Positions 1-10,011 are shown, counted from the first letter of the stretch. The stretch: 64,000 nt of DNA from Streptomyces purpureus (GCF_014648195.1 NZ_BMQQ01000001.1:542750-606749), one strand, 5' to 3'. The notes: generated by a model not told the origin, from the letters alone. Numbers and translations are program-made.

Positions 1-524
1 TCCGGGACGTCCGGGGCGGCCATCGTCTTCACGCCGTAGCCGAAGACGGCGGGGAAGAAGGTGTCCGACTCCTGCGGTGTGCGGGTGAAGATCTCGCTCC
101 ACACGTACGAGCCCGTCTCACCCATCTTCTCGAAGCCTTCGTGGGTGCCGCCCTGCCAGACGCCGAAAACGACCCCGCCGGGGTCCTGCGCCAGGCACAT
201 CGACCCGAAGTCGCCGACCTGCATCGGCTCCATCAGCAGGGTCCCGCCGTTGTCACGGATCTTCCGGGCGGTCGCGGCCACGTCGGACGAGGCGAGGTAC
301 AGACACCACGCCGACCGGCTCTCCTCGCCGTCCTGGCCGGGCATGGGCGGGACGACGGCGGCGACCGCCTTGCCGTCGCGATAGGCCTGGGTGTAGCTGC
401 CGAACTCCGACGCGGCCTCGCCGAAGGTCCACCCCAGCACGTCACCGTAGAACGCCTTCGCGCCCTCCACGTCGGTGAACATCGCGTCGGCCCAGCACGG
501 CTTGCCGTCAGGTTGTACGGCCAT
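1..524 (-). CDS. VOC (glyoxalase/bleomycin-resistance fold) family protein, 3' end beyond window
   Basis: The reading frame starts at an ATG at 522-524 and stays open to the left edge, giving 174 visible residues. The start MAVQPDGKPCWADAMFTD is followed by a predicted betaalphabetabetabeta pattern (FTDVEGAKAFYGDVLGWTF, then a second module with GGTLLMEPMQVGDFGSMCLAQDPGG). This is typical of two-module VOC proteins common in Streptomyces. The family covers metal-dependent dioxygenases, isomerases and drug-binding proteins, so substrate and activity cannot be given. The right-hand neighbour, a phosphodiester glycosidase, lies 115 bp away on the same strand and shows no functional link. The C-terminus is not in the window. 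Confidence 0.85.
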   Translation of the reverse strand, partial: MAVQPDGKPCWADAMFTDVEGAKAFYGDVLGWTFGEAASEFGSYTQAYRDGKAVAAVVPPMPGQDGEESRSAWCLYLASSDVAATARKIRDNGGTLLMEPMQVGDFGSMCLAQDPGGVVFGVWQGGTHEGFEKMGETGSYVWSEIFTRTPQESDTFFPAVFGYGVKTMAAPDVP

Positions 525-639
525 GGCTGTGACTCTCTTCTGTCTGATCGGTGGTTTCTGATCGGTGATGGGTCCTCTGCCAGCCACGCTAACCACGGCC
601 CGCCCATCCCGCTCGGTGACGCAAAGTGCCCGCTTGAGG

Positions 640-1911
640 TCACCGCCGCAGGAAGACACCGATGCCGTTCGGCACCAGACGCTCCGCACCACCACTGGGA
701 TGGTTACGCACCGTCACAGTCTGTGTGTCAGGCTCCCGCGCGACCAGCGTCGAGGAACCGCCGCCGTCCAGACAGAACGCGTCCACCGACCCCAGCGACC
801 GCATCAGGTCGGCCGCCTCGGCCACGCTCAGGCCGCCGCGGTACGCGGGTGAGCCGTCCAGGGCGAGCAGCAGCAGCGTACGGCCCTGGTCCCGGATCCC
901 CGCGGCCGTACGGACCGCCGCGGTGACCGTGTCCAGGCCGGCCAGCGGCTGCCCGCCCCGCACCACCGGAAAGCCGCCGACCGCGAACCGGAACGGCGCC
1001 CGGGCGCGGTCCGCCAGCAGCCGGTGCCGCACGGCGACCCGGTCGCCCACCGACAGGGCGCGCAGCGCCCGCGCCCCCGCCTCCCGGCCCACCAGCACCT
1101 GATCGCCCTCGGCGATCTGCCCGCCCCCGGGCGAGCCGGCGACCGCGACGACCCGTCCCTGGCGGACGGTCACCTCATGGGTGTCCTCGCTGCACGGCGC
1201 GCCCCGGTCGGTGTCGGTGCCGCAGGTCGCCCGTACCCGCGAAGCCGCACCCCAGGCGGGGGTGAAGAGTCCCACCGAGCCGACCGGCAGCGCGTACTGG
1301 TTGAGCCCGCCCAGCTCCAGCTGCCCGGCCGGCAGCGACACCGAGCCGTCCAGGGTGAGCCGGTCCAGCCGCGCCCGGCCGTCGAAGCCGACCCCGAGGA
1401 CGTCCCGGGTGGACGTGCCGGGCGGCAGCCTGGGGCCGAAGCGCTGACCCTCCGGTACGGCGGCCTTGAGCACCCGGCCGCCGGCGATCGCGGGCCCCAC
1501 GGGCGCGCCGGTGGCCTCGACGCCCGGGTGCTGTGCCTCGCTGAGGTTGAAGAAGTCGCCGTTGACGCCGCCCACCGCGCCCCGCGCGTCCGCGAGCCGC
1601 GACAACGGCGCCCGCGCGGCGACCACGCCCGGATGCAGCAGGTCCACGACCACGCCCCGCCGGGCGAGATCGACGGCGAGGACATGGGCCCGGACGGGGC
1701 CCTTGGCGGCGGGACTGTCGAAGGCGGTGTAGCGCACGCCGGGCGCGACCGGGGTCCACCGGCCGGCCTTCGGAAGCGGCGGCGCGCCGGCCGGCTCCGC
1801 CGTGACTCCCGGCGCGGCGCCCGCGAGGCCGGCCCCTAGCAGGGCGCAGCAGGCCAGAAGCACCGTCACCACGGCGCGAGCGACATGTGACGGTGTGCGG
1901 TGACGTAACAC
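640..1911 (-). CDS. Secreted phosphodiester glycosidase (NAGPA-domain) family protein
   Basis: This 423-aa protein has an N-terminal signal sequence (HVARAVVTVLLACCALLGAGLAGAAPG) and a C-terminal NAGPA domain ending GSVDAFCLDGGGSSTLVARE, the family signature. Family members cleave phosphodiester-linked sugars from glycoconjugates; the natural substrate here is unknown. I take the GTG at 1909-1911 as start because a G-rich ribosome-binding site (GGGGGG) precedes it. The longer frame to 1983 would run through two perfect hairpins at 1929-1979, which is unlikely for coding DNA. The protein probably acts outside the cell. It lies downstream of, and in the same direction as, the phospholipase C gene but is separated from it by these hairpins, so it is probably transcribed on its own. 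Confidence 0.8.
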   Translation of the reverse strand: MLRHRTPSHVARAVVTVLLACCALLGAGLAGAAPGVTAEPAGAPPLPKAGRWTPVAPGVRYTAFDSPAAKGPVRAHVLAVDLARRGVVVDLLHPGVVAARAPLSRLADARGAVGGVNGDFFNLSEAQHPGVEATGAPVGPAIAGGRVLKAAVPEGQRFGPRLPPGTSTRDVLGVGFDGRARLDRLTLDGSVSLPAGQLELGGLNQYALPVGSVGLFTPAWGAASRVRATCGTDTDRGAPCSEDTHEVTVRQGRVVAVAGSPGGGQIAEGDQVLVGREAGARALRALSVGDRVAVRHRLLADRARAPFRFAVGGFPVVRGGQPLAGLDTVTAAVRTAAGIRDQGRTLLLLALDGSPAYRGGLSVAEAADLMRSLGSVDAFCLDGGGSSTLVAREPDTQTVTVRNHPSGGAERLVPNGIGVFLRR

Positions 1912-1928
1912 GGTCCCCCCAGGGATAC

Positions 1929-1979
1929 GGGCAACTCTCGTGGGTCCCTGGAGAGTTGCCCGCCCCCTGGGACCAGGGG
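1929..1979 (-). terminator. Two adjacent perfect inverted repeats upstream of the glycosidase gene
   Basis: GGGCAACTCTC (1929-1939) pairs perfectly with GAGAGTTGCCC (1951-1961) across an 11-nt loop. CCCCTG (1964-1969) pairs with CAGGGG (1974-1979). They lie between the phospholipase C stop and the glycosidase start and have no U-tract. They could terminate phospholipase C transcription or act as a leader structure or operator of the glycosidase gene. Confidence 0.5.
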
Positions 1980-2009
1980 TCAACGAGCTGGGAAAGGATC
2001 AGGAAACGC

Positions 2010-2024
2010 ACCCCTTCGGGGGGT
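2010..2024 (-). terminator. Short hairpin just after the phospholipase C stop
   Basis: ACCCC and GGGGT flank a stable TTCG tetraloop 14 nt past the stop codon of the phospholipase gene. The stem is only 5 bp and no U-run follows, so this is a weak terminator candidate on its own and may act with the hairpins at 1929-1979. Confidence 0.4.
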
Positions 2025-2037
2025 CTCCTGGGGAGGC

Positions 2038-4092
2038 TCAGGCGGTGAGGATGCCCGGGTCCGTGAGGCCCGGCGCGCCCGTCTCGACGTGTCCGGCGAA
2101 CCGGCGCACGAAGTCCGCCGTGTTGGCGGCGACGGTGACGTCGTACCAGTTGCGGCAGGCTCGCAGGTCCACGGTGTGCCGAACCGTCGCGCCCTCGCGG
2201 ACGGTGAACGTCCGCGGGGTGCCGGCGTAGCTGTTGGAGACGGTGAGCTGGGCGTCGGCCGTGCCCGCGTTGGTGAAGGTGAGGTCGAGGTTGCCGGTGG
2301 TGGCGTTGTGGCGCGCGGTGACCTCGGGGCCGGCGGTCTTGCCGGGGTTGCGGAAGCGGCGCAGGAAGCCGTTGGGGCCATGGACGGTGAGGTCCGTGAC
2401 GCCCTTGGAGTACTGGGTGTTCCAGGTGTCCGCGATCGCCTTGCCGGCCTCGGTGGTGTACGTCCAGGGCGCGTCGGTGCGGTTGGCCGCGGTGACGTAG
2501 AACTGGGCGCCGGCGGCCGGGCCGCCGCTGAAGGTGAGCCGGTACCTGCCCGTGGCGATGTCGGCGGCGCCGTCCACGTAGGGGGCGTAGGGCAGCGGGC
2601 GGGTGGGCCTGCTGCCGGGCTCCTGCCGGGGCATGGTGCCCACGGCCGGGGCGGTGGGCCGGAAGTCGGGATGCCGGTCGCGGTCCGGCGGGAAGTAGGC
2701 GTCGGTCGGGGGCAGCTCGGCCGGCGTGGTCTGGGTGCGGGCGAAGTCGAACGCGGAGGTCAGATCGCCGCAGACGGCCCGCCGCCAGGGCGAGATCTGG
2801 GGCTCGTGCACCCCGAAGCGCTCCTCCATGAACCGGATGATCGAGGTGTGGTCGAAGGTCTCGGAGCAGGTGTAGCCGCCGGTGCTCCAGGGGGAGACGA
2901 CCAGCATCGGGACGCGCGGGCCCAGGCCGTAGGGGCCGGCGACGTAGCCGGTCTTGCCGGGGAAGACGTCCAGGGCGGTGGGCGTGGTGGACAGGCCCTG
3001 GGCGGCGGAGGCGGGGGCGTACGGCGGCACGACGTGGTCGAAGAAGCCGTCGTTCTCGTCGTAGGTGATGAACAGCGCGGTGCGGGCCCAGACGTCGGGG
3101 TTGGAGGTCAGCGCGTCCAGGACCTGCGAGATGTACCAGGCGCCGTAGTTGGACGGCCAGTTGGAGTGCTCGGAGAACGCCTCCGGGGCGGCGATCCAGG
3201 ACACCTGCGGGAGCCGGCCCGCCTGGACGTCGGCGCGCAGGATGTCGAAGAAGCCGTCGCCGTTCTTCGCGTTCGTGCCCGTGCGGGCCTTGTCGTGGAG
3301 CGGGTTGCCGGGCTGGGCGCCGCGGTAGCTGTTGAAGTACAACAGCGAGTTGTCGCCGTAGTTGCCGCGGTAGGCGTCGTCGATCCAGCCCCAGTGTCCG
3401 GCGGCGTCCAGGCCGTCGCCGATGTCCTGGTAGATCTTCCAGGACACCCCGGCCGCCTCCAGGCGCTCAGGGTAGGTGGTCCAGCCGTAGCCGGCCTCGG
3501 CGTTGTTGAGGACCGGACCGCCGCCCGTGCCGTCGTTGCCGGTGTGCCCGGTCCACATGTAGTAGCGGTTCGGGTCGGTGGCGCCGATGAAACTGCAGTG
3601 GTACGCGTCACATATCGTGAAGGCGTCGGCGAGCGCGTAGTGGAACGGGATGTCGGCGCGGGTGAGGTACGCCATCGTGGTCGGCGTCTTCGCGGGCACC
3701 CACTGGTCGAACCTGCCCTTGTTGAAGGCCTTCTGGCCGCCCGCCCAGTCGTGGTTGAGGCCCTGGAGGAACTCCATGCCGAGGTCCTCGCCGGCGGGGC
3801 GGAACGGCAGGGTCACCTTGCCGCCGTCGGCCTGGTGCCAGACCGACTTGCCGCTGGGCAGTGTCACGGGGCGGGGGTCGCCGAACCCGCGGACGCCCTT
3901 CATCGCACCGAAGTAGTGGTCGAAGGAACGATTCTCCTGCATCAGGACGACGATGTGCTCCACGTCCTGGAGCGTGCCGGTGCTTCCCTGGGCGGGGATC
4001 GCGGCGGCCCGGGCGATGCTGTCCGAGAGCATCGTGAGGGCGGCGGCGCCTCCGGCGAGCTGCAGGAAGCGACGGCGGTTGAGTTCAGTCAT
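2038..4092 (-). CDS. Phosphocholine-specific phospholipase C, Tat-exported
   Basis: This 684-aa protein starts MTELNRRRFLQLAGGAAALTML, a twin-arginine signal for folded export. The phosphoesterase domain follows, with QENRSFDHYFG near residue 50 and TYDENDGFFDHVVPP, both conserved metal/phosphate-site motifs of the bacterial PC-PLC/AcpA family. Two C-terminal beta domains (DUF756 type) fill roughly residues 500-684, so the length is normal. It should split phosphatidylcholine to diacylglycerol and phosphocholine outside the cell and release phosphate and choline. The ATG at 4090-4092 is chosen because it puts the Tat motif at the N-terminus; the 27 codons upstream of it are not signal-like. 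Such genes are often under PhoP control in streptomycetes, but I did not identify a PHO box here. Confidence 0.93.
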   Translation of the reverse strand: MTELNRRRFLQLAGGAAALTMLSDSIARAAAIPAQGSTGTLQDVEHIVVLMQENRSFDHYFGAMKGVRGFGDPRPVTLPSGKSVWHQADGGKVTLPFRPAGEDLGMEFLQGLNHDWAGGQKAFNKGRFDQWVPAKTPTTMAYLTRADIPFHYALADAFTICDAYHCSFIGATDPNRYYMWTGHTGNDGTGGGPVLNNAEAGYGWTTYPERLEAAGVSWKIYQDIGDGLDAAGHWGWIDDAYRGNYGDNSLLYFNSYRGAQPGNPLHDKARTGTNAKNGDGFFDILRADVQAGRLPQVSWIAAPEAFSEHSNWPSNYGAWYISQVLDALTSNPDVWARTALFITYDENDGFFDHVVPPYAPASAAQGLSTTPTALDVFPGKTGYVAGPYGLGPRVPMLVVSPWSTGGYTCSETFDHTSIIRFMEERFGVHEPQISPWRRAVCGDLTSAFDFARTQTTPAELPPTDAYFPPDRDRHPDFRPTAPAVGTMPRQEPGSRPTRPLPYAPYVDGAADIATGRYRLTFSGGPAAGAQFYVTAANRTDAPWTYTTEAGKAIADTWNTQYSKGVTDLTVHGPNGFLRRFRNPGKTAGPEVTARHNATTGNLDLTFTNAGTADAQLTVSNSYAGTPRTFTVREGATVRHTVDLRACRNWYDVTVAANTADFVRRFAGHVETGAPGLTDPGILTA

Positions 4093-4257
4093 GGGTGCAT
4101 CGACCTCGGCGGGTGAAGGGGTGGCGAGGGGCGCCCCAAGGACAGCGTGCGCGGGGTAGCGCCCGGCGGACACTCCATGACTGCCCGGCGTACGCCCGGC
4201 GAACGCCCCGCGACGGAACTCGTGTCGGGCGCGCCGGGGCGTGAGCGGAAGGTTCGG

Positions 4258-4300
4258 CCGGGCTGGGCGGTGCCGTGGCTGCGACCACCGCCCAGCCCGG
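4258..4300 (-). terminator. Strong terminator after the COG0523 GTPase gene
   Basis: A perfect 15-bp stem is formed by CCGGGCTGGGCGGTG (4258-4272) and CACCGCCCAGCCCGG (4286-4300) with a 13-nt loop. It begins 4 nt past the GTPase stop. There is no long U-tract, as is usual in high-GC actinobacteria. Confidence 0.75.
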
Positions 4301-4304
4301 AGTG

Positions 4305-5485
<1,181 letters not shown>

Positions 5486-5489
<4 letters not shown>

Positions 5490-5662
5490 GCCCGGTCCTC
5501 GGGGCGCAGGAGACCACGCTCGTAGGCCTTCAGCAGGCGCTGCGGTACGAGGTACACGGAGCCGTCGACGGTGAAGGGCACCAGCCGCGGCGTGCTCGCC
5601 TTCCACTGTGCGCGGCGGTGGCGGGTGTTACTGCGGGACATCTTGCGCTTGGGTACGGCCAT
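5486..5662 (-). CDS. rpmF: 50S ribosomal protein L32, zinc-independent (C-minus) paralogue
   Basis: This 58-aa protein keeps the L32 N-terminus [21 protein letters not shown]. Its second half ([19 protein letters not shown]) has no cysteines, where zinc-ribbon L32 carries two CxxC pairs. C-minus paralogues replace the zinc form in ribosomes during zinc starvation and so free zinc; this is established for several ribosomal proteins under Zur control. The ATG at 5660-5662 has a clear GGAGGA site 6 nt upstream. A canonical zinc-binding L32 gene should exist elsewhere in the genome. Confidence 0.92.
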
Positions 5663-5695
5663 GTCGGTCCTCCGGGGTGGTGGGTGCCCGGCCAC

Positions 5696-5723
5696 GCTAT
5701 ATGAAAACGGATCCCATTATCAA
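5696..5723 (-). promoter_or_regulatory. rpmF promoter with Zur-like operator
   Basis: On the minus strand, a -35 TTGATA (5718-5723) and a -10 TATAGC (5696-5701) are 16 bp apart. The palindrome TGAAAACGG-N3-CCATTATCA (5702-5722) fills the spacer and part of the -35, so a bound repressor would block RNA polymerase. The half-sites TGAaAACGG and TGAtAATGG match each other at 7 of 9 positions and resemble actinobacterial Zur boxes. The spacing (9-3-9) is the same as in the palindrome before the metal importer at 18435. The operator is my inference from sequence and context. Confidence 0.72.
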
Positions 5724-6015
5724 AATGGTGGACGCGATCCCCGGCCGCGCGGCCGTGGCTGCCCGCTTCGAGACCGGCCTTGAATGGCTGAATATCGCCG
5801 TACGGACCGGCCGGGGCTCGAACGCTTCCACTGCCGGCTGGAATGGACCGATTCCGGCCGGGGGCCCCGGCGCCCTGCCCATTGCCCCGGCGGCGCCCGG
5901 GACGAGATCCTCATGCCCCCGCCCTGTGAACCCGCCCCGGCGGTGCCACCGCACCGATCCGGCCGTCTCTCCCGTGCGACGGTCATCGCACCGCCGGGAT
6001 GGGCATAACGCGGGG
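5724..6015. other. Divergent intergenic region before the PLP-enzyme operon
   Basis: About 290 bp separates the rpmF promoter from the first gene of the rightward operon. I see no convincing gene, second Zur box or strong promoter here. The operator at 5702-5722 lies 294 bp from the rightward start, so direct control of that operon by the same site is possible but would need a long leader. Confidence 0.4.
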
Positions 6016-7488
6016 ATGAGCGACGCGCCGTTGTATCTGGAGCCGCGGCCGGCACGGCGATCGTCGTCGTTGCTGGCGTCGGCCGCCTTCCTCCATCAGC
6101 TCGTGGACGCCCTGGGCTCCCCGCTCAACGTCCTCCTGCCGGACCAGATCGCCGAGAACGCCGCACGCTTCCGCTCCGTCCTCGCCCGCCACCACCTCAC
6201 CGGACGTATCTTCTTCGCGCACAAGACCAACCGCTCCAGCGCGCTGGTACGCCGGCTCGCCGCGACCGGCACCGACCTCGACGCCGCGTCGCTCGGCGAG
6301 CTCCAGCACGCCCTCGCAGCCGGATTCACCGGCGGGAGGATCATGGCGACCGGCCCCAAGGACCCCGAATTCCTCTGGCTCGCCGCCCGCGCCGGCGCGA
6401 CCGTCAACGCCGACGGCCCCGGCGAACTGGAGACCGCCGCACGCCTGGTCCGCGACTACGGACTGCCTCGCCTGCGCGTCGTCCTGCGGCTGGCCGAGTT
6501 CGAGACGTCCGGGGCCAGGCGCCTGTCCCGACGCAGCCGCTTCGGCTGGTCGGTGAAGGCCCTGGATTCCCTGCTCGACGTCCTCGAACGGCACCGGGAC
6601 GAGCTGGAACCCCTCGGCGTCGGCTACCACCTCGACACCACCAGCGTGGACGAGAAGGCCACCGCCCTGGAGGGCTGCCTGCGCGCCCTGGAGGAGCTGC
6701 GGCTGCGCGGCTTCGAGCCGCGGGCCGTCGACGTCGGAGGCGGCTTCGGCATCAGCTACCTCGCCCACGCCGGCCAGTGGGAGCGCTACACCACCGCCCT
6801 CACCGACGCGGTCATGGGCCGCCGCCCGCCGATCACCTGGGGCGGCCACGGCTACGGCCTGCGCAGCGAGAACGGCATCCTCAAGGGCGCTCTCGGCCTC
6901 TACCCCGCCCACCGGCCCGTCGCCGGCGAGGACTATCTCGACGAACTCCTCACCCGGCCCGCCCCCAGCCTCGGACGGTCGCTGGGCACCCTGCTCCTGG
7001 AGAGCCTCGCCGACCTGTACGCCGAGCCCGGCCGGGCCCTGGCCGACCAGTGCGGGCTCACCCTCGGCAAGGTGCTGGAGGTCCGGCGCACCGACACCGG
7101 CGAACACCTCGTGCGGCTCGCGATGAACGCCGGGGACGTCGGCCTGGAGGACCACGGCGTGCTCATGGACCCGGTGATCGTGCCCCGCGACCCCGGCCGC
7201 GGCCAGGATGACGGCGAGGGGCCGGTGGCCGCGTACCTCATGGGCAACCTCTGCCTGGAGGCCGACCTCATCACCCGCAGGGCGGTCTTCCTGCCCCGGC
7301 CGCCCCACCCCGGCGACCTCCTCGCCTTCGCCAACACCGCCGCCTACTGCATGGACTTCGGCGCCACCCACGCCCAGCAGCAGCCGGTGGCCCGCAAGGT
7401 CGCCGTCTCCGGCGAGGCGGGCTCCTGGCGCTGGTGTCTCGACGACCAGTACTGGCCGATCTCATGTCTGGGGGAGCAGCACGGATGA
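6016..7488 (+). CDS. Y4yA-family PLP-dependent enzyme (fold-type III decarboxylase-like)
   Basis: This 490-aa protein has the alanine-racemase/ornithine-DAP decarboxylase barrel. FFAHKTNRS places the PLP lysine at residue 70, DVGGGFGISY supplies the phosphate-binding glycine loop, and EPGRALADQCG matches the C-terminal active-site region. The family (named after y4yA of Rhizobium sp. NGR234) has no assigned reaction; decarboxylation or epimerisation of an amino acid is the obvious possibility. The ATG at 6016 is chosen because the decarboxylase-like sequence begins soon after; the longer upstream frame is low-complexity. There is no clear Shine-Dalgarno beyond a G-run touching the start. It is the first gene of a four-gene operon and overlaps the next by ATGA. 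Confidence 0.85.
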   Translation: MSDAPLYLEPRPARRSSSLLASAAFLHQLVDALGSPLNVLLPDQIAENAARFRSVLARHHLTGRIFFAHKTNRSSALVRRLAATGTDLDAASLGELQHALAAGFTGGRIMATGPKDPEFLWLAARAGATVNADGPGELETAARLVRDYGLPRLRVVLRLAEFETSGARRLSRRSRFGWSVKALDSLLDVLERHRDELEPLGVGYHLDTTSVDEKATALEGCLRALEELRLRGFEPRAVDVGGGFGISYLAHAGQWERYTTALTDAVMGRRPPITWGGHGYGLRSENGILKGALGLYPAHRPVAGEDYLDELLTRPAPSLGRSLGTLLLESLADLYAEPGRALADQCGLTLGKVLEVRRTDTGEHLVRLAMNAGDVGLEDHGVLMDPVIVPRDPGRGQDDGEGPVAAYLMGNLCLEADLITRRAVFLPRPPHPGDLLAFANTAAYCMDFGATHAQQQPVARKVAVSGEAGSWRWCLDDQYWPISCLGEQHG

Positions 7489-8804
7489 GGTACGACAGCA
7501 TCACCGACGCCATCGGCGACACCCCGCTGGTGCGCATCGATCCGGCCGTGCACGGCCTGCGCCACATCGACCTCTACGCCAAGCTCGAAATGCTCAACCC
7601 GTTCGGCTCCCTCAAGGACCGGGCCGCCTGGAACATGACCCGGGAGGAACTCGCCGGCGCCAAGGAGCGCGGCGAGACGGTCGTGGAGCTGTCCAGCGGA
7701 AACACCGCCAAAGCCCTGGCCCTGATCGCCGGAATGCACGGTCTGCCCTTCAAGAGCGTCACCAACCGGATGCGCGTACCGGAGATCAAGGACCTCCTGC
7801 TGCTGCTCGGCGCGGAGATCGAGGAGCTGCCCGGACAGTCCGAATGCCTCGACCCCACCGACACCGAGGACCCCCTGACCCTCTTCCATCAGCAGCTGAG
7901 CCGTCCCGACAGCGCCCACCTCCACACCGACCAGTACTTCAACGCCCGTAACACCGAAGCCCACGCCGAGGGCACCGGCCCCGAGATCATCGCCGACCTC
8001 GACGGCCGTGCCCCCGACTGGTTCGTCGCCTGCGTCGGAACGGCCGGTTCCTCCACCGGGGTCGCCCGGACCCTGCGCGCCCACGACCCGTCGGTCGGCG
8101 TGGTCGGACTGGTCGCCCACAAGTCGGACTTCATCCCCGGTATCCGCACCATCGACGAGGTGCAGGAGGTCGGCATCTTCGACCCGGCGACGTACGACAC
8201 GATCGAAGCCGTCGGCGCCGACGACGCCATCGACGGCATGCTCACCTTGATCCGCCGCTGCGGCCTGCTGGCCGGCCCCACGGGCGGCGCCGCCTACTTC
8301 GGCGCCGTACGCCACCTGGCCGCGCTCGACGGGGAACTGACGGGCCGTAAGACGGCTGTCTTCATCGTCTGTGACCGGGTGGAGAGCTACCTCGGCTACA
8401 TCGGCCGCCGCCGCCCGGACCTGTTCGGCCGGCCGGCCGTACGAAACTCCCTCGCCACCCTCACCCCGAGCGAGATCAGCGCGGCCCCGGCCGTCGACGT
8501 CGGCGACGCGCGTAAATGGATCGAGACCCAGCGGCCCCTCGTGATCGACCTGCGGGGCCCCTTCGCCTACGCCGCCCTCCACATCGAAGGCTCCATGAAC
8601 ATCGTCGACGAGCTCTTCGAGGAACTGGTCAGGAACGGGATGCCGTTCAGCACCCGGCAGCCGGTGCTGCTGGCCTGCCCGGTCGGCGAGAAGTCCGCCC
8701 GCTACGCCGCCCTGCTGACCCGGATGGGACACCCCGACGTACGCAGCCTCGCCGGCGGCATCATCGCCTGGCGGGACGCCGGTGCTCCGCTGGTGCGTGA
8801 CTGA
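7485..8804 (+). CDS. Cysteine synthase-like PLP enzyme fused to a rhodanese domain
   Basis: Of 439 residues, about 1-325 form a fold-type II PLP enzyme: ITDAIGDTPLVRI, then NPFGSLKDRAAW with the PLP lysine at K44, then ELSSGNTAKALA. Residues about 335-439 form a rhodanese domain with an active-site cysteine at C398 (LLACPVGEKSARYA). Cysteine synthase relatives join sulfide or an amine to an activated serine, as SbnA does in staphyloferrin B synthesis. A rhodanese would carry a persulfide. The fusion suggests that sulfur is handed from C398 to a beta-replacement reaction, or that the lyase half makes a diamino acid; sequence cannot decide. The ATG at 7485 overlaps the previous stop (ATGA). Confidence 0.88.
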   Translation: MRYDSITDAIGDTPLVRIDPAVHGLRHIDLYAKLEMLNPFGSLKDRAAWNMTREELAGAKERGETVVELSSGNTAKALALIAGMHGLPFKSVTNRMRVPEIKDLLLLLGAEIEELPGQSECLDPTDTEDPLTLFHQQLSRPDSAHLHTDQYFNARNTEAHAEGTGPEIIADLDGRAPDWFVACVGTAGSSTGVARTLRAHDPSVGVVGLVAHKSDFIPGIRTIDEVQEVGIFDPATYDTIEAVGADDAIDGMLTLIRRCGLLAGPTGGAAYFGAVRHLAALDGELTGRKTAVFIVCDRVESYLGYIGRRRPDLFGRPAVRNSLATLTPSEISAAPAVDVGDARKWIETQRPLVIDLRGPFAYAALHIEGSMNIVDELFEELVRNGMPFSTRQPVLLACPVGEKSARYAALLTRMGHPDVRSLAGGIIAWRDAGAPLVRD

Positions 8805-8805
8805 C

Positions 8806-10011
8806 ATGGCGGCCGACCCGACGGAGGCGGCGATAGCGGAGCTGGCCGCGTGGCAGCGACCCCTGCGGGCCCAGTTCCCGATCATCCAGGCCCAGCCGGA
8901 CCTGGTCTATCTGGACAGCGCGGCCACCTCCCAGAAGCCCCAGGCCGTCCTGGACGCCGTGCACACCTACCTCACCACCTCCAACGCCAACGCGGGCCGT
9001 GGCTCGTACCCCTGGGCCAACACCACCACCGCCATGGTCGAAGAGGCCCGGGACCGGATCCGGCGCTTCCTCGGCGACCCGGAACCCGAGCGGTCCTCCG
9101 TGCACTTCACCAGCGGCGCCACCGAAGGGCTGCGCACCGTCGCCCGGGACTGGCTGCCCGCACTGCTCGCCGACGGGGACGAGATAGTCGTCCCCTTCGC
9201 CGACCACGAGGCGAACCTCTCCCCATGGCTGGAGGCGCGGGAGCTGCTGGCCCGCCAGGGCGTGCGGATCACCGTACGTGAACTGCCCTACCAGGCGAGC
9301 TCCGGCGACTACGATCCGGCGGCGCTCGCCGCGCTCACCGGCCCGCGCACCCGGTTCGTCGCCGCGACCCACGTCCACCACGTCCATGGCGTCGACATGA
9401 ACGTGCACCGCATCCGCGAGGTCGTCGGCCCCGAGGTGCCCATCTGTCTCGACGCGGCCCAGAGTATCGGCCACCTGCCGCTGTCGACGGCCGAACTCGA
9501 CGTCGACTTCGTAGTGTTCTCCGGCCACAAAACCCTTGCCCTGCCCGGCACCGGCGCCGTCTGGGCCCGGGAGCGGCGTGGCCCCGCGTTCCGCCCCGGC
9601 GGCTGGGACGGAACGCCCAACACGGCCGGAATCGCCTCCCTCACCGCCGCGCTCGACTGGCTGGACGCCGCCGGCACCGACCGGATCGAACGGTGGACCA
9701 CCGCGCTGACCGCCCGCCTGACCGACGGACTGAGCCGGCTGCCGGCGTACGACGTGATCGGCTGCCGCGCCAGCCTCGCGGCGGACTCCCAAGTCCAGCG
9801 CCGGTGCAGCCTGGTGACCTTCCGGCACCGCGAAATCCCCCCGCACGAGCTGGGCTTCATCCTCTTCAGCCACGGCTTCATGGTGCGCTCCGACGGCCAC
9901 TGCCAGGCGGGCGCCGGTGTCAAGGACGCGTCGGTGCGCGTGAGCCTCCATGTCTACAACACACCCGAAGAGGTGGAAGGGCTGCTCACGGCGCTCGCCA
10001 ATCTGCAATGA
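8806..10011 (+). CDS. Class V aminotransferase / cysteine desulfurase-like PLP enzyme
   Basis: This 401-aa fold-type I enzyme has VYLDSAATSQKP at the N-terminus, HVHHVHGVDMNV, the PLP aspartate region CLDAAQSIGHLPL, and VFSGHKTLALPGTGAVW, where K242 binds PLP. This is the SufS/IscS/CsdA arrangement. The usual desulfurase catalytic-cysteine loop is replaced by MVRSDGHCQAGAG, whose single cysteine sits in roughly the right place, so desulfurase activity is possible. The start is 1 nt after the previous stop. Beside a rhodanese fusion, a sulfur-relay role (cysteine to persulfide to rhodanese) is attractive; transamination or C-S lysis are alternatives. Confidence 0.87.
   Translation: MAADPTEAAIAELAAWQRPLRAQFPIIQAQPDLVYLDSAATSQKPQAVLDAVHTYLTTSNANAGRGSYPWANTTTAMVEEARDRIRRFLGDPEPERSSVHFTSGATEGLRTVARDWLPALLADGDEIVVPFADHEANLSPWLEARELLARQGVRITVRELPYQASSGDYDPAALAALTGPRTRFVAATHVHHVHGVDMNVHRIREVVGPEVPICLDAAQSIGHLPLSTAELDVDFVVFSGHKTLALPGTGAVWARERRGPAFRPGGWDGTPNTAGIASLTAALDWLDAAGTDRIERWTTALTARLTDGLSRLPAYDVIGCRASLAADSQVQRRCSLVTFRHREIPPHELGFILFSHGFMVRSDGHCQAGAGVKDASVRVSLHVYNTPEEVEGLLTALANLQ

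Noticed and set aside
2089..4116. 675-codon open frame antisense to the phospholipase C gene
   Set aside because: It is a GC-skew shadow: a Gly/Val/Arg-rich translation without domains, over a gene with clear catalytic motifs on the other strand.
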